From Cyathus striatus (taxonomy: Eukaryota; Basidiomycota; Agaricomycetes; Agaricales; Nidulariaceae): DNA of 64,000 bases. The stretch spans positions 3,384,694 to 3,448,693 of the forward strand of contig JAOVFP010000017.1 of the NCBI GenBank assembly GCA_025738555.1. The letters are read 5' to 3'. Of the stretch, positions 43,601 through 55,704 are shown one piece after another. Made by a program: the position numbers and the translations under genes. How positions within the stretch are numbered: position 1 is the stretch's first letter; each line of letters starts with the position of its first letter. The notes beneath the pieces were generated by a model that saw only the letters and a program-made list of their open reading frames with translations, was not told the DNA's origin and did no database searches.

Positions 43601-45479
43601 CGATTCACCTGAGATGGTTGATCGTAAGGTCAAGGGTCTCCTGAACAAGCTGACTATGGAGAAATTCGATGCCATCTCCGACCAGATTATTGCCTGGGCG
43701 AACAAATCGGAGAGGGAAAAGGACGGACGAACCCTTATCCAGGTTATCAGGCTTGTATTTGAGAAGGCAACAGACGAGGCTACGTGGTCCGAGATGTATG
43801 CACGGTTATGCAGGAAAATGATGGAGCAGATTAGTTCGAAGGTGCAAGATGAAGGCATCAAGAACAACGAAGGCAAACCCATTGCCGGTGGTCAGCTCTT
43901 TAGGAAGTACTTGCTTAATCGTTGTCAAGAGGACTTCGAACGTGGCTGGGTCAATAAAGAAGCTACTGCCGCGGCCGCTGCTACTAAGGCACTAGAGGAT
44001 GAAGCTGCTAAAGCTGCCAATGAGAAGAACCAGGCTGGGGGTCAGGAGGAAGTCGCGCTGTACTCCGATGAGTACTATGCTGCCCAAAAGGCAAAACGTC
44101 AGGGTCTCGGTCTGATCAAATTTATCGGTGAACTGTTCAAGCTGCAAATGCTCACTGAGCGTATCATGCACGAGTGTGTGAAGAAGCTCCTTGGTAACGT
44201 TGAGAATCCCGAAGAGGAGGAAATTGAGAGCTTGTGCAAACTCCTCACCACCGTTGGTTCAATTCTCGATACTCCCAAAGCTAAAGCGCATATGGATGTA
44301 TATTTCTCGCGGATGAAGGAGCTCACCAAGAGCCAGAACGTTAGCTCCCGTATGCAATTTATGTTACAGGTACGTCTTATTCTGTTTTCATTGCCATTCT
44401 TTCTCATATTTACGTACTAAATTTAAAGGACGTAATTGAACTCCGTGAGCGCAAATGGATTTCCCGCAATGCTGTTGCTGCTCCTTCCACTATATCACAG
44501 ATCCATGAAGCAGTAAGTTTTGTATTATTCAGTACCCCTCACCACCCACTAATGGTATAAAAGGCTGCGAGGGCTGAGAAGGATAAGGAGTCCTTGCGAC
44601 AGATCAGCATGTCTCGTGGAGGTTCACGCCGTGGTGCCACCAGGGAAGAGTTTCCTCAGGTTGGTCCTGATGGGTGGGCCGTTGCCGGAGGCTCAGCACC
44701 CCGACCCCCTCCCAAGGCCGGTGATCTTTCACAGTTCGGCAAAATTAGCAAGGCCCAACCCCCGACATTCGGCAAACCCAACAGTGTCTTCGCCGGCAAG
44801 AAGGGCGGTGAAAAAGAGGCTGTTTCTCGCTCAAGCTCGAATTCCAATATGTTCATGATGCTGAGTCAAGGTACTGATGCAGGAGATAGCAAAGGTAAGC
44901 TTTCTTCTATATTGAAGCAGTGCCGTCATTAATTGTTTTATAGCTCCTGAAGCTGTTCCTCCTCAGAGGAAGAAGCTCGTGCTTCAGCCTCGCTCGAAAC
45001 CCGTGGAAGAAGCCCACCCTGCTGCGGAGTCGGATGGCTCGGACGACGAGGCACCAACGGCGGCTCCAGAGATGAGTGACAAAGATGCAGACAAGAAAAT
45101 CACCGAGGACTTGAAGGAGTTCTTTGGCGTCCGAAGTCTAGACGAAGCTGAGGTCTATTTCACTGCCTTACCTGACCAGTTCCATCATAAATTGGTGTGC
45201 AAACTGGTTTCGACTGCAGTGGAATCAAAGGAAGCCGACGCCCAGCTCGTTGCCGCCCTTTTCGACCGTGCTGTTTCGAAGAAACTTTGTTTATCTTCTG
45301 CCTTTGAGGAAGGCCTCACTCCAATCGCAGATATTATCGATGACATTGCGATTGACGCTCCCAAGGCCTTCCAGCTGTTTGCTACCATGGTGAAGGGTGC
45401 TTTACTCGACGAGGATCAGCGCAACCGTCTGGCTTCCAAGTCGGTGGACACCGAGAAGCTTCTTTCTCTCTTATCCTAG
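40639..45479 (+). CDS. Translation initiation factor eIF4G
   Basis: A protein of about 1,400 aa. The N-terminal third is disordered, rich in Ser/Pro/Gln (MSKSSTSLAPKISTQL..., many PP and PQM repeats). A KVDVRKLFQNP box and RKVTLKSPDGTEINL precede a highly charged Lys/Glu helix at 42130-42680. The eIF4E-binding motif YDRDFLLQF lies at 43020-43050 in LLQFMNICKEKPDM. The MIF4G domain, which binds eIF4A, spans KVKGLLNKLTMEKFDAISDQ to RMKELTKSQNVSSRMQFMLQ, then DVIELRERKW. After RGATREEFPQVGPDGW comes a C-terminal MA3-like domain (ITEDLKEFFGVRSLDEAEVY ... KLVSTAVES... FDRAV), ending KLLSLLS. Introns lie near 40871-40940, about 41062-41104, 41623-41680, 42972-43020, 44371-44428, 44513-44563 and 44896-44943. 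It scaffolds the cap complex in cytosolic translation initiation. Confidence 0.93.
42130..42680 (+). repeat. Lys/Glu/Arg low-complexity helix encoded within eIF4G
   Basis: A purine-rich tract (GAGGAAGAG, AAGGAGGAG units) encodes about 170 residues of alternating EEE and KRK blocks, such as RKKRLELENASKEKEEKQKA, predicted to form a long single alpha-helix or coiled coil. The opposite strand is open only because of this composition. Confidence 0.8.
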
Positions 45480-46195
45480 ATTCCTCCGCATCTCTAATAC
45501 CCTCATCCAACGCATTGAGTGCATTGTACCTCCCTGTCGCTCGCTATCCGTCTTCTTTTCTGTTATCATACTTTACTCACATCTTATGTTCTTTCATTCT
45601 GCATTTTTTGTGTCAATCTGTATTGATGTTCTGCGGTTTGTACATAGCCTACATTCATTATGCGGAACGAGCTCTTTCTTGACTGGACTTTTTATGTGAT
45701 TGTAAGCTGGATGCAGTGTATCTTAAGTGCCTAGTGTTTGATAATATTCATTGCCCGGAAATTCGATATATGCAGTGAACTACAATTGAGTTTCAGAATC
45801 GTATGTTTGTATCATACATGTTGTAGCTGCTACCACTGGTAGCGCCAAATGCTATCACACACACGTGTTGAAATATAGGCGAGCAGGTGACGTGGTGTAG
45901 TTCGCGTTATAGGAAATTCTAGCCGAAGCTGACCTCATGCTTTCCGCGAGGCGCCAGCAAGGCAAAGTAAGAGGACCTTGCGCCGAAGCAAGGTGGTCTG
46001 TGTGAGTACCAGCCATCCAATATTTGGTATTTCACGGTTGGACGCACGCAGCAAAGGCTGTTCCAGTGCAAGAAGTGGTACGACGAGGCCGCATCCGCGT
46101 GTTTTCCGCCTGCTCCTCTTCAAGGATCACCTCATTCGACTCTTATGCCAGTTTCCAAGTCAACATTTCAAATTATATGCTGATTTCTGACGACC
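45480..46195. other. Intergenic region between eIF4G and the membrane protein gene
   Basis: The eIF4G 3' UTR and the promoter of the next gene. It includes a short palindromic TACCACTGGTAG near 45831-45842. No protein-coding stretch is supported. Confidence 0.4.
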
Positions 46196-49100
46196 ATGAC
46201 GGCAATTGTTTCTCGGTATTCTGTGCTATTGCTGTCTTGGTTATGGCTCCTTGGGCTCGATATTAACTTATTCTTCCTCGTGTTGGTCCCTTCAATTGGA
46301 GTGAACGCTGCGTGTATCACATCCAGGTGTGTTTGGGGGTATTTAATCTGTGAGGAGCTGCTCACTAACTGACGGTCCATAACTTCATTCTTGTAGCTTC
46401 TCTTCTGCGGATTGCGGCGTTTCTTTCCCTACAGACAGGTGAGTCTTCCTGTGGATAGTAAAACTTCTCACTACTCATCTTCCGCACGACAGCGTCTCTC
46501 CTTCCCTGGCACAATCTGACCACGTTGAAGTCGACTTACTGAGAATTGGAGAGTCTCGCTGGCGTAGCGTTCGTGCCGTTGTCCCGCCCCCATCCGTATA
46601 CGACAACCCGCCCTCCGCATCTGTGGACCCCGTGGTTGTCATGACTCCGTTTTCTATTCTCCCCATTATCGCGTATACTGCGGTAGCCGTGTTACTCTCT
46701 TATCTAGGTCTACGTCTTCTGCGAAGATTTAATATCCGACTGTTGCCTGCTTTTATATCCTCTAGTAACGAAAGGATTCCTCAGCCCGTTACAAGCGCTT
46801 CTAGAAAGAATTGGGGCTTTCCCAAGGGTTGGAATTGGAGCCTTAATGTTTTCAGGAGGTCGTTTAAAGGCCCAAACGCCACCCCTACTACAAAGTCTCG
46901 CCCCAAACCAGCAGACCTGGACTTACAAGGCGTTGAGCTACTACCCACAAGCTCCCGAGCAAAAGAAGGGCAATTAGTGGACCTTTCTTCAACATCCACT
47001 GCATCTACCATTACTGGCATAAAGTTAGGAGTATACGCCGATTCATCTAATGTAAGTAGCGGTGATGTAGAACAGTCTCGCCCTCAACACCTACAGAAGG
47101 ATATCGGCGAAGGCAGGCACCTCTCCCGCTCTTCCAGTGTCGACGCGTTCCCACAGTTTTCTTCTGCATCTAATGCATTCGATACCCCCATCAAATCAAA
47201 TGCGTTCCCAGTAACGCCTCCTCTAACCAATACATCTTCAACTTCAAATTACTCCTCGCCATTCACTCCATCGATTTCTTCCTTTCTCCTTCATAGTCCT
47301 TCGCCTGCATTTGCTGGTCCGCAAGTTGCGACATCTACCAAACCAGCTCTGAACCTTTTTAAGTTCTCTGCCTTAGGACCATCGAGGTCTCCCTCACCTT
47401 CCTTGTCACTTTCAACCTCTTCACTTTCCGGGCATCGCCGGTCAAAGTCATTAGGGGTGTTCCGTTGAAGAGATTAGGAAACTCAGTGAAAGGAAAAGAG
47501 AAGCAACGCGACGAGATTCTCGTGGATTACTCCTCCTCGGAATCCTCTTCTCTCGAGTCCGTATCTAACCCTCCTTCATCTTCTCTCACATCCTCGGATG
47601 TAGGAACGCAACGTATACTTCCGGAGCCTATAACCTTGTCGCATTCTCGTTCAGAAGGCTCTTATGGCTATGGCCCCTTGGTCCCATTGCCAGTTCCACT
47701 CGTCGATCTGCATATTTCCGAGCAGGTGTCTTCATGGCCGACGTGGGCATTTGACACTAACGTGGAAGACCCTCATACAAATATTACGAAAGGAAGGCTG
47801 GTAGATATCGGAAATGATGAGATTGGAATAGATGAAGGAACTTTGCTTGATACTATTCACAACAAGGATGAACGGCTTGTAGACATCAGCGATGACGAGC
47901 CTCGTGAAGAGCATAGCGACAAGTTGGTTGGTATCAATGAGGATGAGAAAGAATATATTCCTCTTGTCTCTGTTCAACAGGCATTGGTCACTCGCGAGGT
48001 GGAGAAGTTGGTCGACGTTGATGCAACCACCCCCGAGAACATTTCTCCAGTACCTTCTCCACCTCAAACGTCTACCCGTATGGAAACAGAAGAGCCCAAA
48101 CTCATTGATGTTCCTGATCATAAAGACATTGATGTTGAGGCCCAACAAGCTGAGCAGGATTCTTGGAACTGGGATGAAGATCCAGAACTTGACCCCTGGA
48201 CACAACCTGTGAAGATCTCAGACCTGATGTTATGGAATGTGGAAGAACAGGGATCTTCGATACAAAGTAAGTGTTTTTTCTCGCGCAGCTTAGAAGTCTG
48301 TTTGACAGTGGCTATCCTAGGTGATCATACTTCTACTATCCCGGAGGAGGTTGTGGCAGAATTGGTTTTAGGTCAAACCTCTGAGGATCCAACTGCCGGT
48401 CCAGACGATGCTCATACTACTGTAGTTATTCCAGCGGAAGAGGCTACTGATACATTCGTTAAGATGTCTACTGACCTGGCCTCATCACTCACTTCCGAGA
48501 CCCCTCCAGTTCCAGTTGTAATTAGCGACGAAGTCCCTGCCTCCTCAGTCAGTAATGATCCATTCATATCATCTTTCGAAGTGCCTACCTTCGAGATAAT
48601 ACTTGAAGGTCCTATTTCTCCTGACTCTGAAATAGGTGTATGCCTGATACCTCCTACCCCAATGATTCACCCCGTCGACGATTGGGATGAAGACCCCTTC
48701 TGCAGGATATAACTGACGATCCAATTATCATGGAAAATACTGACAAATTGCCTCAAATACACAGTGGAGGCACCAGCCCTTCAACGACGACTAACGACAT
48801 TTATGACCTTGACGATACTCCTACTGCACCTCCTATTGTCGAACTTCCTCTGCTTACCATTCCACTGATCACCATTTCTTCCGGAGTTCATCAACCGGAA
48901 GAAAGCGAACAGGTACCTGACCCGGACCTTCTTCCACTCCCTGAGGTACATTCTTTGCCTCTTACAGATGCACAGACGTCATGTGAGAAAGAAGAGAGTC
49001 CGAAGGAACCTTTATCTCAGACTCCTACTCCGCCAGCTTCCCCGCCTATGTTCGTTGCACGGAGTATTCCCAGCTCTCCTCGGAAGGAAAAGGACAGTAA

Positions 49101-49587
49101 GCCTGCGTGGTCGTTGCGCGCCTCCGACGCACCTGCTCTTGGACTGGCGAGCGCGCAGTCTAGTCCTAGCTTGACAACCAAGAATTTACTACCGAAGGAC
49201 AATGAATTATCTATTCCCTCTCCAACCTACAATCCATCCGTTTCTTCATCGGCTGCTGTTGAGCTGAGTGTTTTACTCCCCGGTTCATTCCCAGAAAGTA
49301 CGGTTACCCTGTCAACCGAGCCCGAACCAAAGGTTGCGGCCTTATCTGACATCAAACCGATTTCCTCAGAGGCTTCTGTAAGGAGTGCGACAAAAGCTGA
49401 ATCTACGGATGTCGTGGCTCAGCCTGGGCTACGTCGTAGGGCGCCACGTTCGCCCATTGACATTGCATTAGCAATGCAACTTCGCCCAGGTTTGGGCGTC
49501 GGCGCGGACCCAGCGTGGATGGTTCGGTTCTTGATGACTATGTTCGGCTGGTTCGCCGTACTTATTTCCGGGCAAGGGGAGTTCTGA
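46196..49587 (+). CDS. Large membrane protein with signal peptide and long disordered acidic region, unknown function
   Basis: Exons 46196-46326, 46397-46438 and 46493 onward give MTAIVSRYSVLLLSWLWLLG, a hydrophobic signal peptide or anchor, then a short Cys-containing segment (ACITSSFSSADCGVSF). A transmembrane helix near residue 130 follows (FSILPIIAYTAVAVLLSYLG, then LRLLRRFNIRLLP). Over 800 residues of Ser/Pro/Glu/Asp-rich, probably disordered sequence come next, with recurrent short motifs of the form LVDI(G/S)(N/D)DE, LVGINEDE and KLVDVDA. The C-terminus (AWMVRFLMTMFGWFAVLISG) is hydrophobic and could be a second membrane anchor. Introns at about 47405-47454, 48269-48321 and 48638-48705 are needed to keep the frame. 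I do not recognise a family. It may be a cell-surface or ER/Golgi protein with a large cytosolic tail. Confidence 0.6.
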
Positions 49588-50248
49588 ATGATTTCTGTGC
49601 TATGATACCTTGCATTGCTACACTCTGGATTCATATTACATATTTGTTTTCATCGCCATTCGCATTCATTCACTGTCATTGTCATACCCCCATTATGCAC
49701 ATACCATTGGATTTTACTTATTGGAATACTGCACTTTTTCTTTGTTAATTGACAGCGATAGAGCAGCTTAATCAAAGTTACGATTCCCTAAATAGGCGTT
49801 GACGTTGAACGTTGAATATTAAATATTGAGGAAGTACAATGGCCCAACAACCCGGTGATATGGTAAGTCACGGCGTGGTGAGATGATGAGATCGGCAATG
49901 AGCCTGGAAAAGAAGCTGTGCTAGATTTGGATCGCCCCTCTTTGCAAGTTAAGTATGGAGCGGGGAGTAACACTAATTATATATTTTCTTAATACTACGA
50001 ATAGTAAGTATATGAACCCGGCCTCCGTTGTCATTCCACCACCCACTGAACACTCCCTTTCATCCTCGATCTCATTGTCCTTTTTTTCAGCTCATCTCTA
50101 GAGTAGCAAGAATCCAGCAACCGCTTGGACCCATTCAGGGCGTCGCCTCCGTGGTGGGCCACCTGGCCAATTCTCTTATAACCTCAACTTCCTTCTGACA
50201 GCTTATAACGATTGTTTCCCTCCTTCCACTCCTTCGTCTCGCCCAGGA
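49588..50248. other. Intergenic region upstream of Trk1
   Basis: About 660 bp containing the 3' UTR of the membrane protein gene and the Trk1 leader, with CT-rich tracts near 50060-50100 and 50210-50240. A GTAAGT near 49863 may start a leader intron. No protein was recognised. Confidence 0.4.
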
Positions 50249-53200
50249 ATGCCCTCAGTGCGCTCTCAACCTTACACTACTGCATCGCAGCACGAAAAAG
50301 CAGGAGGTTTATGGAGGAGCATTGCAAAGAACCTCAACTTCTTCCGAGTTCATCTACTCTTCTTGTGAGTGAAACCCTTCTGCCGCCATTCCTTTTTTTC
50401 TTGACAGTATTTGCGCAGCACTTTTACGCCGACCTTCGCCTCGCTTATCTTCTATGCTAGCAATGGAGAGACCAAGATCGCGTACATCGACTGTCTGTTT
50501 AATTGCGTTAGCGCAATTACCGTCTGTGGTTTGGCTACTGTCGACCTGAGCTCTGTGACGACATGGCAACAGGTTATTCTATTCATCCTAATGTCCATTG
50601 GGAGCCCTGTACGCTTTCCTGTGCCTTAAGATATCCTGCACTCGTATTAACTCTATCTAATCAGGTCGTAGTCTCCTGGTTCATGGTGCTAATTCGCAGG
50701 TACGTCATTAGCCGACTACATACTTCTAAAGCTTTAAGCTAATTTTATCTCAGATACTATTTCGCGCGTAAATTCCAGCACATTATAGAAGCTGCGGCCG
50801 CTAGAAGGTCAGATGACCACATGTTCGGTACCGACCATAATTGGAAGAGACAGCTCGCGGCCATGTTCCGTCCAAATGAAGGACTAGCACTCACCATTGA
50901 AGAGAGCGAGGGGAAGGAGTCGAAGTCCGAAAAGGCACATGGGACTCGCAAAGTCAGGCCTGACATGATTCGCCGGATGGACGACGCGCCAAGGCCTGTC
51001 AATCCTAGTGGGTGGGTTTCAGAAGGAAAGGCGATACTTCACAAAATGCCTAGTGTACATAGTAATACTGGCCGACGTATGTCGGTGACCTCAAACCATC
51101 CGGTCGATGAGAAGCAGAACGTCACGTCAAATCAAGTCATGCAACCCGCTGTAGCTGTTCCTGGGTTCGCTTCGTTATTTTACTTCTTTTTTATTTAAAT
51201 TGATTGACCGTCTTTAAGAAAACGCGCACGCCGGATTTCAGATCCTGGTGTTGCATCCCGACCTCCTTCTCCTGCCGCAGGTGTGTTCAACCCGAATAAA
51301 TTTTCCGTAACCTCTATCTCACCAAAATATCTTAGCGCGAATGCATAGATACGATACTGTGATGGATGGTGCTGGAAGTACAACTTCCAGAGGCCCAGTA
51401 TTCCCTCGTACCCAGACCATTGAATTCGCACCGGACCCACATCATTCAACTCATGGTCCCATTAGAAGAGGTCGGTGGGAAATGGGTGCGATCAATGAAC
51501 ATGTTCCGCCTCGTCGTGTAGATGCTACTGTGCACTCTCCTGAACACGGTGATCGCAGTAAGTTTTCCTATATTCTTGAATGATCTTACTGACAGTTTTT
51601 GGACAACAGAATCATTAAGGGGTCATCCTCTCATGCCTAACATGACCGTGCAAACTCATGCTACTGGATTCACTGGCAGGACTGGAATCACTGGAGGTAC
51701 GGTACACACCACCCATACCCATCTCACCCACCTTTCGAAGAAAAGCTTAAAGCACCGTGGATTTGGTGGATTTCCTATGCCACATCATTTGGCAAAGTCG
51801 CTTTTCCTGATGTTATTTCCTGATGTGAAGCAGAAGCTGGAACGCACAATGACCATTCCTGCTACCATGTCTCTGGTGTCCAATCGTGATCAAGCTCGCT
51901 CAGGAGCAGGTCGTCATGCCCCCTATCTTTCGTCCAATGCTTTGGTGGGACGGAATTCTACGTTTCATATTCAGACATCAGAACAGTTGGAGGAGCTAAA
52001 AAGTGTCGAATACCGTGCTTTAAATGCACTGTTGTATATTCTCCCTGCCGTATGTTATATCAAATCCTATTAATCTTATTCTGTCTAATACTATATTATT
52101 TTAGTATCATTTTGGCATTCAGATAATTGGTTTCTCAGTTATTGCTCCCTACATTTCCGCCAAGAAGTGGCACGAAATTTTTATTCCCCCACGACAGCAC
52201 CGCGCCATTTCTCCTGTTTGGTTTTCTGCTTTTATAGTAGTCTCGTCATACACGAACACCGGCATGTCTCTTGTTGACCAATCTATGGTTCCATTTCAAA
52301 GGGCATACCCTGTTATTGCCTTCATGGCTTTATTAATTCTTGCTGGAAATACTGCCTTCGTACGTGGCTGTTCTGTTTTATATGAATGTTTCTTTGATCA
52401 TTTCTTCTGTAGCCGATATTGTAAGTTGATAAGAACGGCTTGTAAAGATAACTCTTTCTGACATAGTTTTATGATTTCAGCTTACGCTTTATGATGTGAA
52501 TATCCCATTGTGGTTCTGCATCTACCAATCTCACGCGTTCTTTTAGCTGGTGTACGAGCAAGTTATGCCCCGAGAATTCGCAACTGGACGAAACGCTTCA
52601 TTTCTTACTGGACCATCCACGTCGCTGTTTTATTTATTTATTTCCTTCACATCAAACTTGGTTTTTGCTCACAATTGTTTTGGGACTTACGTATGTAGAA
52701 ACACTCTATCCGGAGCTCTCACTGACTCTCGCTATAGATTCACGGATTGGTTTTTCTTCATGGTTCTTGACATAGGAACCAGTGATATAGAAAGTATTCC
52801 ACTTAATGTGAGGTTTCTTATCGGATTCTTGCAAGCAGTTGCAGTTAGAGCGGCTGGATTTGGCGCTGTTTCGCTAGCGTTGTTAGCGCCTGCAGTAAAG
52901 TAAGAGGCTTTTAGCGTTATTTTCGCTGCGAAATTCTGATCGTCCGTTACAGAGTGTTATATGTTATTATGATGTACATTAGTGTCTGTGAGTGGTAGTT
53001 TGTTGACATTTTATATAATTTATTAATCGTTTTACCTAGATCCTATTGCTATGAGGTGCGCTACATCCACTGAAAATCGCCATTATTTGTATTAACTCGT
53101 AAATTAGCGTAAGATCTACGAACGTATATGAGGAGCAGTCCCTTGGAATCTTCCCTGGCGACGAGGATGACGATGAAGACGAAAATTTTAAACCAGAAGG

Positions 53201-53974
53201 CTCTCGTATGACGGTTTGGAGTAAATACTTAGCTATGCATATGAGGAAACAGCTTGCATTTGGTTTGCTTTTATCTAATCTAAGATATAAACTATCCTGA
53301 CCATACCTACAGATATGTGGTGGCTGGGACTTGCTGTGTTCTTAGTGTGCATAATTGAGGTGAGCAACTGGATTCGCCTTCTACTTGGGACTTACTAATT
53401 ATCTGTACCAGCGCCGACACCTTGACGACCCTGCGTCTTTTGGCTGGTTCAATATATTCACTGTTAGTGAGTACTATGCTTATTCTACACGTTGTCATTT
53501 TTTCTAACTTATTTTAGTCTTCGAACTGGTCTCCGCATATGGTACCGTTGGTCTGAGTTTGGGGATACCAGATGTAAGATAAAACTCCCCTGCAGAAAGA
53601 AATATCCTCACATCGTGTTGCAGCAAAATTACTCTCTTTCTGGCGCATTTCACCCTCTTTCTAAATTGATCGTTTGCGTAGTGATGATCCGTGGCCGTCA
53701 TCGTGGATTGCCTGTTGCAATCGACCGTGCCGTTATGGTGCCAAATGAATTCAAACAAGAACCCGACGAAAGAAGCCAGGTGGCACCGAACGACTACGGA
53801 GTCTCTGCGTCTAATGTCAGTCAACGTTCGAAAGTTATGGACGATGCTGCGTCTTCTCGATGGAGGAAGCCCCATATGGATGACGAGGAACATCAAGCAC
53901 AAGAACACAGTAGCGCCGACAGCAGCACGGAGCATGACGGCACCGTTATTTATCCCTCAGCGCAAATCACTTAG
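50249..53974 (+). CDS. Trk1-type potassium transporter
   Basis: A protein of roughly 950 aa of the fungal TrkH/Trk1 family, which imports K+ at the plasma membrane. The start is MPSVRSQPYTTASQHEKAGG, then the first helices (IAKNLNFFRVHLLFFTFTP). The four pore loops are all visible: CVSAITVCGLATVD, SSYTNTGMSLVD, AVAVRAAGFGAVS and ELVSAYGTVGLSLG, each with its conserved glycine. A hydrophilic loop of several hundred residues (50800-52000) separates the first pore unit from the rest, as in yeast Trk1. Also conserved are LHFLLDHPRRCFIYLFPS and DQNYSLSGAFHPLSKLIVC. Many introns interrupt it. The one at about 52497-52548 (GTGAAT...TTTTAG) removes an in-frame TGA and restores LRFMIWCTSKLCP. The tail is acidic and Ser-rich. 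Confidence 0.9.
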
Positions 53975-54748
53975 AACATTTATTCTAGATACCCTTTACG
54001 CTATTAATATTGCTATCTGATTTGTTTCGATATTTGGAGATGATGTATGTTATGTAGGGTGTTATTAGAGATTAAGTATACAATAATGTTACGATTTGTC
54101 ACGTTTACGGATCAAGTGAAGCGAATCAAAGTCATTACTCGGATGATTACAACAGGCTAAGTATTGCAATGTGCATGATCACTAGCACTGCTAACACATT
54201 GCAGACACGATGCGCTTTTGTATTGTCAATGTTAACGTTTCAACCCTCATACACCCAGCATATACCCGCAACCTGCGGTTCAAGAAGCATACACATGCGC
54301 CGCTCAGGGTTGAATGTTTGAATATTGACGTGCAGTCTATGCTTGCTACGAACTAATTTCTACAGCGCTTAATCGCAGAGACCAATACTGAGCTTGAGCT
54401 TGACTTATACGAGTGCGTGGTTTTTGCTCTCAATTTTCTCTTGCTTGGTTTCCTACTTGTCTCAACTACGATATTCTCTTTAATAGTTTCGGGCTATCTG
54501 AGACTATCTCAGGGTTGATCTCAGGTCATCTTCTACTTTTAGCTTATCACACAAGGCATCTCCACTCCGCGCCTTGAGATGCCCTAAGACGTGCTTTGCA
54601 CATGAGGCTCGGAGTCACGAAGTAGAAACGATGACTGATCGAGCATGCCATTAGAACGACAATACAAAAACACAGGGATTGGGCGAATTATCTTCAAGAA
54701 ATCCATCCCTCCCACCACTTGTACTGTACTCCGTGCTGGTTATTCGAC
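53975..54748. other. Intergenic region with inverted repeats
   Basis: No coding exon. It contains an imperfect inverted repeat (54225-54247 and 54306-54329) and a perfect 8-bp hairpin (54555-54562 with 54576-54583). It is the spacer between Trk1 and the next plus-strand gene. Confidence 0.45.
54225..54329. repeat. Imperfect inverted repeat of about 23 bp arms
   Basis: The left arm at 54225-54247 reads gtcaatgttaacgtttcaac plus cct. The right arm at 54306-54329, reverse-complemented, reads gtcaatattcaaacattcaa plus ccct. They agree in most positions around a 58-nt loop. It could be a foldback relic or a stem in the Trk1 3' region. Confidence 0.45.
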
Positions 54749-55569
54749 ATGTTCGCCAGTGGTAACGAAACAATATTTATTCAGCATCATGTAAGTCTAC
54801 TGGTTCCTCCTGTTTGTAATCGTATCTCATTTTTGACTCATTTATAATCGAATCTTTGCTTAGGAGGTTCCATCTGAGATTGATCTGTGTCAATTACTTG
54901 AAACTATGAACATTGCAATAGATAAAGAAGTGAGCATGTACTTCAACTGTTGCCGGTATAGTTATACTAACCTATTTTATGGAGAAAGAAATCAACAAAC
55001 ACAACCTCCGAACCAGCAGGCGTAAACGTCCACGGCGACGAGATGGCGGAGGATCCGAGCTACCATGTAGGAGTAGTTGCTATCTTAGCATGCAATGTGC
55101 ATACTGACTGAAGTCACGATGTTCTATAGTCAGACGCAGCGTCGGATTGCTCAAGTTCAACCGCAAACACACATCAAGAAGAGCATTTCGGCTGTGCTTA
55201 TCTGCAAACCGTGCGGGCCTACATGGAGAGCTATCCTACTACCGGCGGGGAATATCTCGAGACCATCTTCACACATCGCGAAATACAAACCGCTTATCCA
55301 GCTGCGCATGTGTATTGCTCCCGCGGATTCAGTGACCTTGCATATATGATGGAGAAGAGAGCTTGGAGAGCGGACCGCGATGCAGATACAGAGGCTGTTA
55401 CAGCTTTCCGACATGAAGCCTGGATGATCGCCGCTACTTTGTAAATATAGCAGTAGCTTGTTTTAACTATAAAGCTAATTCCTTGTTTCTTTCCAGTTCA
55501 TCCTCATCGAAATCACCAGCAATTCAACGCGAATCATCCTTTGCCTGCATGCTACCTCCCATGTATTGA
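54749..55569 (+). CDS. Small hypothetical protein, no recognised family
   Basis: Five exons are inferred. MFASGNETIFIQHH ends at GTAAGT (about 54791). EVPSEIDLCQLLETMNIAID follows, then TNTTSEPAGVNVHGDEMAED. The main exon from 55132 carries SDAASDCSSSTANTHQEEHF, TVRAYMESYPTTGGEYLETI, VYCSRGFSDLAYMMEKRAWR and ADRDADTEAVTAFRHEAWMI. A final GTAAAT...TTCCAG intron (55442-55496) leads to a short tail ending CMLPPMY. The protein is about 190 aa, acidic at first and helical later, without a signal peptide or membrane segment. All joins keep one reading frame, which supports it as a real gene. No function can be offered. Confidence 0.5.
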
Positions 55570-55704
55570 ATTTTACACCAGCAGTTTATTTATCGCATCC
55601 ACAGTTTTACATGTAGCCATGCTACTTATACTATCCTGAAGCATTCAAACTTATATGTACACAATAATGAAACTTTCGTTGCTTCCGCCTATTTGCCGCC
55701 TTGT

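Noticed and set aside
47400..47470. Apparent stop (GVFR then TGA) in the same gene
   Set aside because: A 50-nt intron 47405-47454 (GTCACT...CATTAG) gives a continuous frame; a frameshift is possible but not required.
48700..48730. Apparent stop and frame change within the large membrane protein gene
   Set aside because: A 68-nt intron with a GTATGC donor at 48638 and a CTGCAG acceptor at 48705 restores the frame, so no frameshift is needed.
52490..52550. In-frame TGA within Trk1
   Set aside because: An intron from GTGAAT to TTTTAG removes it and gives the expected LRFMIWC sequence before the conserved HPRRC motif.
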